36,336 nucleotides of DNA from Patescibacteria group bacterium (GTDB taxonomy: Bacteria > Patescibacteria > UBA1384 > XYA2-FULL-43-10 > 1-14-0-10-43-13). The notes under the pieces were generated by a model, which worked only from the letters and a program-made list of their open reading frames with translations, made no database searches and was not told where the DNA came from. The position numbers and the translations under genes were made by a program. Shown piece after piece: positions 31,435-36,336 of this stretch. The first letter of the stretch is position 1. The number at the start of each line of letters is the position of its first letter. The stretch is from positions 1 through 36,336 of the forward strand of contig JAMCZZ010000016.1 of the NCBI GenBank assembly GCA_023484645.1, read 5' to 3'.

Positions 31435-32448
31435 GTGGAGCAACAACCAAATTTTGAAAAGAAACCAGTAAACAGACATTATTGGGTTTATTTGGTGATT
31501 TTGCTGGTGATTGTGGCGTCCGTGATTGCTATATTAGCATTTAGAAAAACAAAAGACGAATCGGCTGAAGCGCCTGAGTCAACTACAGCGGAACAAAAAA
31601 CTAATCAAGGAACTAAATCCACAGCTGCATGGAAAGAAGGGGGAACGGCAGTCGCCGGCAAATTCGCCGATGCCGATGTGGTGGATATTGGCGACGGAAA
31701 ATTTCGCATGTATTATTCGGTCGAACCGGAAGTGCCGGGGAATAAACTAGAAGTCTATTCCGCAACTTCGTCTGACGGTAAAACTTGGCAGAAGGAAGAA
31801 GGAACGAGAAAAGTGATGGCCACTTTTCCGGATGTGATGAAGTTAGACGATAGCAGGTATCGGATGTATTTTCAAAACGCCGGAGTGATCAAAAGTGCAA
31901 CTTCGACTGACGGATTAAATTTTACAGATGAAAAAGACGAGAGAGTTTCAAAAGAAGAAACAGGGTATAATTTAGAAAATGTTGGCGCACAAACGACAAC
32001 TAAACTGGACGACGGGACATACTTAATGGTTTACAGGGGGATGATAAAAGAGCCGTATAAAACTACAGAGAAAGTGCCCAACAATAATACGCAAATATTT
32101 TTCTATGCTACCTCTTCCGACGGGTTAAATTTTGTAAAAAAGGGTTTGGCGATCGATTCGAGAAATGAGATCTTATTCGGTCTTGTTGATGGCGCAGAAT
32201 TTACAAAATGGGATAATGGAGAATTGAGGCTGTATTTCTGGAGCTATAAGGGCGTTTACCACTCTGTTTATAAGAACGGTAAATTCTCTGAACCAGTATT
32301 TGATTTCACAAATTCAACTGATACTAATGTTAAATTTGCCCCAAATCCTCCTGGTGATCCTACTTTAGCGAAAATTAACGGAACTTGGTATATGTACTAC
32401 GGCCAGCACGAAAAAGGTATTTATTATGCGGCTCTCACTGAGAAATAA
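31435..32448 (+). CDS. Membrane-anchored beta-propeller protein (glycosidase-like)
   Basis: This encodes 337 residues. A membrane helix lies at about 18-36, followed by a Glu/Ser/Thr-rich linker and a propeller-like domain. Blades are marked by repeated KFRMYYS, YRMYFQ and WYMYYGQ strands and by SATSSDGKTW, SATSTDGLNF and YATSSDGLNF turns. This pattern is common in the five-bladed folds of glycoside hydrolase families 32, 43 and 130. Whether the catalytic acids are present cannot be judged by eye, so binding of glycans is as likely as hydrolysis. GTG 31435 is chosen because AAGGAGG ends four bases before it. An upstream TTG at 31396 lies at the predicted transcription start and has no ribosome-binding site. 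Confidence 0.75.
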   Translation: MEQQPNFEKKPVNRHYWVYLVILLVIVASVIAILAFRKTKDESAEAPESTTAEQKTNQGTKSTAAWKEGGTAVAGKFADADVVDIGDGKFRMYYSVEPEVPGNKLEVYSATSSDGKTWQKEEGTRKVMATFPDVMKLDDSRYRMYFQNAGVIKSATSTDGLNFTDEKDERVSKEETGYNLENVGAQTTTKLDDGTYLMVYRGMIKEPYKTTEKVPNNNTQIFFYATSSDGLNFVKKGLAIDSRNEILFGLVDGAEFTKWDNGELRLYFWSYKGVYHSVYKNGKFSEPVFDFTNSTDTNVKFAPNPPGDPTLAKINGTWYMYYGQHEKGIYYAALTEK

Positions 32449-32518
32449 AAAATATTAAATAATAATGTACGACCCCCACTTTGCCCTTTAGGCTATGCAG
32501 CGGGGCAGAAAGGAGAAA

Positions 32519-32731
32519 ATGTCTCAAGATAAAGACTCGTGTTGTGAGGAAAAGAAGGGTATGCGTTGCGGCGCTGCCGGAGGCGGTGTTTATGGTTTGG
32601 CTTTTCTTGGCGCGCTAGTATACTACATTCAAAACGCCGGTTCTTTTGGGGAAGGCGTAATCGGCTTTTTTAAAGCTCTTCTTTGGCCTGCGTTTTTGAT
32701 CTATAAGTTGTTAGAATACTTGAAGATGTAA
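32519..32731 (+). CDS. Small Cys-containing membrane protein
   Basis: This encodes 70 residues. The N-terminus has three Cys (DSCCEEKKGMRC). A Gly/Ala-rich helix (about 20-37) and a second hydrophobic segment (about 44-66, FFKALLWPAFLIYKLLEYL) follow. I recall similar two-helix proteins as common and uncharacterised in Patescibacteria. The ATG is chosen because AAAGGAG precedes it. A frame extension to 32495 lacks one. Function unknown; the Cys group might bind metal at the membrane. Confidence 0.65.
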   Translation: MSQDKDSCCEEKKGMRCGAAGGGVYGLAFLGALVYYIQNAGSFGEGVIGFFKALLWPAFLIYKLLEYLKM

Positions 32732-32740
32732 ACTTTATCT

Positions 32741-32765
32741 TGTTCGGCAACTGTTCGGTTTTTTT
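32741..32765 (+). other. Repeated TGTTCGG followed by a T run
   Basis: TGTTCGG occurs at 32741-32747 and again at 32752-32758, then TTTTTTT. The heptamer is the complement of CCGAACA found near the DnaA boxes at 18-25 kb. The pair forms no good hairpin, so a terminator role rests only on the T run. Confidence 0.4.
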
Positions 32766-32836
32766 AATTATTTTTTATATCTTTATATCCTGCACTCAGA
32801 ATTTTAATGTTCCGCTTTTTTGGGCGGACTTTTTTG

Positions 32837-32864
32837 TTGACAAAACATAGAAAAGTAGTATTAT
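32837..32864 (+). promoter_or_regulatory. Strong promoter of the cassette-like gene
   Basis: A perfect TTGACA (32837-32842), a 16-base spacer and TATTAT (32859-32864). The predicted start near 32871 is followed at once by a small hairpin, AGTGGA (32879-32884) with TCCACT (32895-32900), near the 5' end of the message. Confidence 0.75.
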
Positions 32865-32918
32865 CCTATTACAATCACAGTGGATTTCCTCTGGTCCACT
32901 ATGAAAGGCGGTGAGGAC

Positions 32919-33275
32919 TTGGAAGATTACGAAGTGCAAATACTCTATTTCTGTGGTAAGAAAGCATTGGTGCACTGGAGAGCATGGGCAAGGAGGAACA
33001 AGCTGGAGTATGAGGAGGTTGAACTGGATCAAGCAATAACTCACAATGGTTTGCCATACCGGTTCAGACTTACGCTTAGGGGCGTAAGAGAACTAGGAAT
33101 GGCTGAAGAAGAACGATTGCTTGCTCAAGTAAACCTAGCGTTTGTCTGGGTTAACTCCAATGAAGGATTTAAGAGAGAAACGAACAAGGAGGAAAAAGCT
33201 CATGCGAAACCGAAAAGAGGGGATTGGTCGCGGAAACCGCGATCAAAGAAAAGAAGGTTTGCAAACAGGGTTTGA
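32919..33275 (+). CDS. Small basic hypothetical protein, cassette-like gene
   Basis: This encodes 118 residues from a TTG start. The body (EDYEVQILYFCGKKALVHWRAWARRNKLEYEEVELDQ) looks like a small alpha/beta fold, and the last 30 residues are almost all Lys and Arg (KPKRGDWSRKPRSKKRRF). This suggests nucleic-acid binding. I recognise no family. The TTG is chosen because AGGCGGTGA lies just upstream. In-frame GTG 32880 sits within the predicted first bases of the transcript, and ATG 32901 directly follows a 5' hairpin without a ribosome-binding site. It is monocistronic with its own strong promoter and GC-rich terminator, and GC-richer than infB behind it. Confidence 0.6.
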   Translation: MEDYEVQILYFCGKKALVHWRAWARRNKLEYEEVELDQAITHNGLPYRFRLTLRGVRELGMAEEERLLAQVNLAFVWVNSNEGFKRETNKEEKAHAKPKRGDWSRKPRSKKRRFANRV

Positions 33276-33291
33276 CAACAGAGGGAAACCG

Positions 33292-33321
33292 GGCGCTGCT
33301 TGAGAAGATTCATGCAGCGCC
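33292..33321 (+). terminator. Terminator of the cassette-like gene
   Basis: GGCGCTGC (33292-33299) pairs with GCAGCGCC (33314-33321) over a 14-base loop, followed by TTCTCTATAT. Confidence 0.7.
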
Positions 33322-33355
33322 TTCTCTATATCACGGAAGTTTTCAAGCATATAAA

Positions 33356-33384
33356 TTGCTTTTTGGGCTTCTTTATTGTATTAT
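33356..33384 (+). promoter_or_regulatory. infB: Promoter of infB
   Basis: TTGCTT (33356-33361), a 17-base spacer and TATTAT (33379-33384). The predicted start near 33391 lies about 55 bases before the ATG. Confidence 0.55.
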
Positions 33385-33445
33385 ACTAGCTAGACAGAAA
33401 CGTTATGCGTTAATTTTTTTAATTTGCGAATAATTGGATAAAATA

Positions 33446-35335
33446 ATGGCCAGACTACCACGAAGAAAACTAAGCAAGAAAGAACAAAAAGCAGCCGACA
33501 AAGTTGGTGATTTTGGCAAGGAAACTTTCGCAAAGCCACAAGCAACAACCGCTGTTGCCAAGAAAAAAATTGAACTTCCTCAAATTGTTTCAGTAAAAGA
33601 TTTTGCTGAAATTTCAGGACTTCCAGTAACTAAAATTATTACCGAACTCATGAAAAGCGGAGTTTTGGCTACTATTAATGAAACAATTGATTTTGAAACA
33701 GCAGCTATTATCGGAGATGACCTTGGCTTAGAAATTCTTCTGAAAGAAGAGGGAGAGGGGAAAGAAAAGGCAATCGTAGAGAAGGTAGACAAAAAAAATC
33801 TGACTTTAAGGCCGCCGGTTGTTACTATTATGGGCCATGTTGATCATGGAAAAACAACTTTGCTTGATAACATTCGAAAAGCTCATGTTGCAGAAGGAGA
33901 ATCCGGAGGTATAACTCAGCATATTACCGCCTACCAAGTTACGTTAGAGCATGCAAAGAATAAGAATTTAAAAAATCGGACTATCACTTTTATCGATACA
34001 CCCGGCCATGCTGCTTTTTCGGCCATGCGGGAACACGGTACGGCTATCACTGACATTGTCGTTCTGATTATTGCAGCTACCGATGGCGTGATGCCGCAGA
34101 CAGTTGAAGTAATTAAAGCTGCTAAGGAAAATAATGTCCCAATTATAGTAGCAATCAATAAGACAGATGTTCCTGATGCTGATGTAATGAAAACAAAACA
34201 ACAGCTTTCAGAACATGAGCTTGTAACAGAGGAATGGGGCGGCAAGACTGTGGTGGTGGAAATATCAGCTAAAACGGGAAAAGGTGTCGATGATTTGCTT
34301 GAAATGATTCTTTTGCAGGCGGATTTAATGGATCTTAGAGCCAACCCAAAAGATGAAGCGACTGGAATAGTAATTGAATCTCATATGCAAAAAGGCGCCG
34401 GTGCCATGGCGCTAGTTCTGATTGAAAATGGAACCTTAAGAAAAGGCGACTGCGTTGCAATCGGTTCTTCTTATGGGAGAGTTAGAATCTTAAAAGACAC
34501 TCTAAATAAGCCGATCGAGAGCGCTGATCCTAGTTTTCCGGTTAATATTGCTGGCCTTAAATCGTTGCCAAACTTTGGCGACCGCTTGCTGGCATTTAGT
34601 AATGAAAAACTAGCCAAAGAAACCGCTCTTAAATACCAAAAATCAGATGTTAAAATAAAGATCGCAACGGCTAAAAAATACGGCGCTGAAACGGCCGAAG
34701 GTGAAAATGATATGAAAAAGTATGATTTTAATATTATCCTAAAAAGCGATGTGCATGGATCTCTGGAGGCAATCAAAAAGCTTTTAGGAGAGATAGATTC
34801 ACAAGAGGCGACTATTAAAATTATTTCCGAAGGGGTAGGCTCAATTTCTGAATCTGACGTTACACTAGCTAAAGCGACTGGTGCTTACGTGATTGGTTTT
34901 AGGGTTAAAAGATTGGATGCTGCTAAAAAAATTGCTGAAAAAGAAAAAGTATCAATTCAGACTTTCGATATTATCTATGAACTGATTGATAAAATTAAAA
35001 AAGATATTGCGGCTATTCTTCCGCTGGAAGTGATTGAAGAGGAACTGGGCGCCGGTGAGGTATTGGGGATTTTCCGAGACGACAGAAAAGGCTTTGTTGC
35101 TGGTGGAAAAATTGAAAAAGGCAAGTTGTCAGTCGGAAATGAAATCAAAATATTTCAAAATGATAATGAGAAATTTCGAGCTAACATTGTCTCTCTAAGA
35201 AGAGAAAAGAGCGAGGTTAAAGAATGCGAATCCGGATCGGAATGCGGCTTTGGATTACCAGCTGGAGCAAATGTAGCTGTCGGCGACACCTTTGTCGCAT
35301 TTAAAACGATTCGAAAAGAAAGAGTAATTAAATAA
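33446..35335 (+). CDS. infB: Translation initiation factor IF-2
   Basis: This encodes 629 residues, a GTPase that brings fMet-tRNA to the 30S subunit and promotes subunit joining. It has a short basic N-terminus, an IF2_N module (about 45-100, VSVKDFAEISGLPVTKIITELM), the G domain with GHVDHGKT (130-137), the GGITQHITAY switch I, DTPGHAAF and NKTD. Domains II to IV follow, with the LKSDVHGSLEAI and FRDDRKGFVAGG regions. The N-terminal region is short compared with the 890-residue E. coli protein, as in many reduced genomes. ATG 33446 is preferred over an in-frame TTG at 33434, though no strong ribosome-binding site precedes either. It stands alone rather than in a nusA-infB-rbfA cluster. Confidence 0.96.
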   Translation: MARLPRRKLSKKEQKAADKVGDFGKETFAKPQATTAVAKKKIELPQIVSVKDFAEISGLPVTKIITELMKSGVLATINETIDFETAAIIGDDLGLEILLKEEGEGKEKAIVEKVDKKNLTLRPPVVTIMGHVDHGKTTLLDNIRKAHVAEGESGGITQHITAYQVTLEHAKNKNLKNRTITFIDTPGHAAFSAMREHGTAITDIVVLIIAATDGVMPQTVEVIKAAKENNVPIIVAINKTDVPDADVMKTKQQLSEHELVTEEWGGKTVVVEISAKTGKGVDDLLEMILLQADLMDLRANPKDEATGIVIESHMQKGAGAMALVLIENGTLRKGDCVAIGSSYGRVRILKDTLNKPIESADPSFPVNIAGLKSLPNFGDRLLAFSNEKLAKETALKYQKSDVKIKIATAKKYGAETAEGENDMKKYDFNIILKSDVHGSLEAIKKLLGEIDSQEATIKIISEGVGSISESDVTLAKATGAYVIGFRVKRLDAAKKIAEKEKVSIQTFDIIYELIDKIKKDIAAILPLEVIEEELGAGEVLGIFRDDRKGFVAGGKIEKGKLSVGNEIKIFQNDNEKFRANIVSLRREKSEVKECESGSECGFGLPAGANVAVGDTFVAFKTIRKERVIK

Positions 35336-35359
35336 TCGCGAAATCAATTGTTCTCTTCA

Positions 35360-35413
35360 TTGGATTTCTAGGCGCTCTCAGGGCTACATGCGCTTGCAAC
35401 CGTCGAAATCCAA
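35360..35413. other. Hairpin between convergent infB and the next gene
   Basis: TTGGATTTC (35360-35368) pairs with GAAATCCAA (35405-35413), and inside, GGCGC and GCGC-type bases can pair further. There is no T tract, so it may be a bidirectional terminator or a small structured element. Confidence 0.5.
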
Positions 35414-35444
35414 CAAAGCTCACAATTTTATAGCTAAAGAGAAT

Positions 35445-35813
35445 TTAGTTTTTCCTAAGCCATCGCGAGAGTGCGATAATCGACAATATCAGAGCGATTA
35501 AAAATAAAACTAGCGTTACTATATATATAACTATTAACACACTTGCCCATTTCGACAGAGCTGTATTAGTATTTTGCTGCGCCGGGTCAAAGTTTGTGTT
35601 GTTTGTATTAACTCCATTTGCTTGTTTTTGAGCGTTTTGTTTTTGCTGTTCCTCTTTTTGTTTATTTTGATTTTGCAAATAATTGTTTAATAACTGCGTC
35701 TGACTGCTGTCTAAACCGCTCATGTCCGGAGCGGCAGCGGCTTTTGCATAGAAATTTTGACTCAAGAAAGGCATTAACAAAATTATGGCGATAATTAACA
35801 AAAACTTTTTCAC
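35445..35813 (-). CDS. Exported membrane protein with Gln/Asn-rich linker
   Basis: This encodes 122 residues. The N-terminal hydrophobic part (4-18) followed by AKAAAAPD looks like a cleavable Sec signal peptide. Residues 38-85 are almost entirely Gln, Asn and Lys (NYLQNQNKQKEEQQKQNAQK), a disordered linker. A long hydrophobic helix (about 90-116) and a basic end (SRWLRKN) follow, so the mature protein should be held in the membrane by its C-terminus with the linker outside. Family unknown. The start is GTG with GGAGGTGA seven bases upstream. It converges on infB. Confidence 0.65.
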   Translation of the reverse strand: MKKFLLIIAIILLMPFLSQNFYAKAAAAPDMSGLDSSQTQLLNNYLQNQNKQKEEQQKQNAQKQANGVNTNNTNFDPAQQNTNTALSKWASVLIVIYIVTLVLFLIALILSIIALSRWLRKN

Positions 35814-35964
35814 TTAGTCACCTCCTTACTATAAATTTATTTGTAAGATAACAGTGCCAGATATAGAAGTCATTGTGTTAGCTAACAAGAGATAAATATT
35901 TTTCGAATAATTTGTTAAATTTTGATAAAATATAAAGAGAATGTTCAAATATGGTTGGTTTTAG

Positions 35965-35973
35965 TGCTATACT
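35965..35973 (+). promoter_or_regulatory. cdaA: Extended -10 promoter of cdaA
   Basis: TGCTATACT is an extended -10 element (TG, one base, TATACT at 35968-35973). A weak TTCAAA lies 18 bases upstream of the hexamer. The predicted start near 35980 is about 30 bases before the GTG start. Confidence 0.5.
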
Positions 35974-36010
35974 ATAAATAGAAAGAAGTAATATTAAAAG
36001 TGAGGGATTA

Positions 36011-36336
36011 GTGGAGGCTGTCTCAGGCAAAATATTAGGCGTATCAGAAAGTGCTAATTATCTTTTTGAAAATCTAAGGCTTAATTCAAGTCCTATTCTG
36101 ATAGTAGATATTTTAATAGTGGCGGTGCTATTTTATTGGGTCTATGTTTTCCTAAAAGAAACAAGAGCAATGAGAATTCTTTATGGATTGTTGCTTCTTT
36201 TAGCGTTAATGGCGCTAGGAAAACTATTAAATCTTATTCTGTTGAACTGGTTGTTGAAAAGCTTAATGACAATGTTGATAGTAGCAATTCCAATCGTATT
36301 CCAGCCGGAATTGCGGAATGCTCTTGAAAAACTGGG
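36011..36336 (+). CDS. cdaA: Diadenylate cyclase CdaA (5' part, cut by the window)
   Basis: The first 108 codons are present. CdaA makes cyclic di-AMP from two ATP at the membrane; the messenger controls potassium and osmotic balance and wall homeostasis. Three N-terminal helices are visible (about 30-45, 55-75, 78-96), with FLKETRAMRILYGLLLLLAL between the first and second. They are followed by VFQPELRNALEKLG, the diagnostic linker just before the DAC domain. The DGA and RHR catalytic motifs lie beyond the window's end. The start is GTG, with GTGAGGG upstream and an extended -10 promoter before that. An apparent frame at 36136-36327 is a shadow of this gene. Confidence 0.9.
   Translation, partial: MEAVSGKILGVSESANYLFENLRLNSSPILIVDILIVAVLFYWVYVFLKETRAMRILYGLLLLLALMALGKLLNLILLNWLLKSLMTMLIVAIPIVFQPELRNALEKL

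Noticed and set aside
1..36336. Alternative genetic code with TGA read as Gly, as in some CPR lineages
   Set aside because: TGA ends several clear genes at the expected place (for example at 6308, 7377, 19086 and 21837), and no conserved gene runs through an in-frame TGA.

Overview
The window reads as a chromosomal contig of a Candidate Phyla Radiation (Patescibacteria) bacterium. This is inferred from the gene set: a DUF4012 membrane protein, a DUF5679 mini-zinc-ribbon, a PaaX/Cas2-like regulator, a short IF-2 and several small families I associate with that group. No rRNA or phylogenetic marker confirms it. TGA serves as a real stop in many genes, so the genetic code is the standard bacterial one. 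Most of the sequence is AT-rich. A few single-gene units (about 1-130, 750-2950, 14980-16110, 32830-33330) are visibly richer in GC and end in strong GC-rich hairpins.

Layout. 1-3000: end of an unknown gene, a small membrane protein, then two minus-strand exported proteins: a beta-barrel-like protein with a signal peptide and a lipoprotein with an alpha/beta-hydrolase domain. 3200-4800: a membrane-anchored hypothetical, a thioredoxin-fold protein whose CxxC has become SxxS, and a DUF5679 mini-protein. 4850-9540: a cell-envelope polysaccharide operon (polyprenyl glycosylphosphotransferase, GT4 glycosyltransferase, DUF4012 protein). 9540-14950: gyrB-gyrA with a structured leader and a strong terminator. 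14980-18110: two cassette-like hypotheticals, then a small operon with an AlkD-type DNA glycosylase and an HD phosphohydrolase.

18110-26280 is the accessory core. It holds a complete type II (probably type IIS, AlwI/PleI-like) restriction-modification operon with two adenine methyltransferases and a nuclease, an OLD-family ATPase/TOPRIM nuclease, a zinc-binding small protein, an unknown polytopic membrane protein, and a PaaX/Cas2-like repressor. Its intergenic spaces carry perfect DnaA-box 9-mers next to a CCGAACA heptamer, two interleaved pairs of direct repeats, and a family of related palindromic elements including a perfect 38-bp palindrome. The palindromic elements sit in front of both the membrane-protein gene and the PaaX-like gene, so they look like the operators of a small regulon or the borders of a mobile module. 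This is the most unusual part of the window.

26400-36336: a membrane-anchored structural protein, a PHP phosphoesterase, an S51 peptidase, a candidate tRNA-like small RNA on the minus strand, an RRM RNA-binding protein with a long leader, a divergent pair of membrane-anchored extracellular proteins (one a beta-propeller), a GC-richer cassette gene, infB, a small membrane protein and the 5' part of cdaA (c-di-AMP synthase). Several promoters place the predicted transcription start at the start codon, which suggests leaderless mRNAs.
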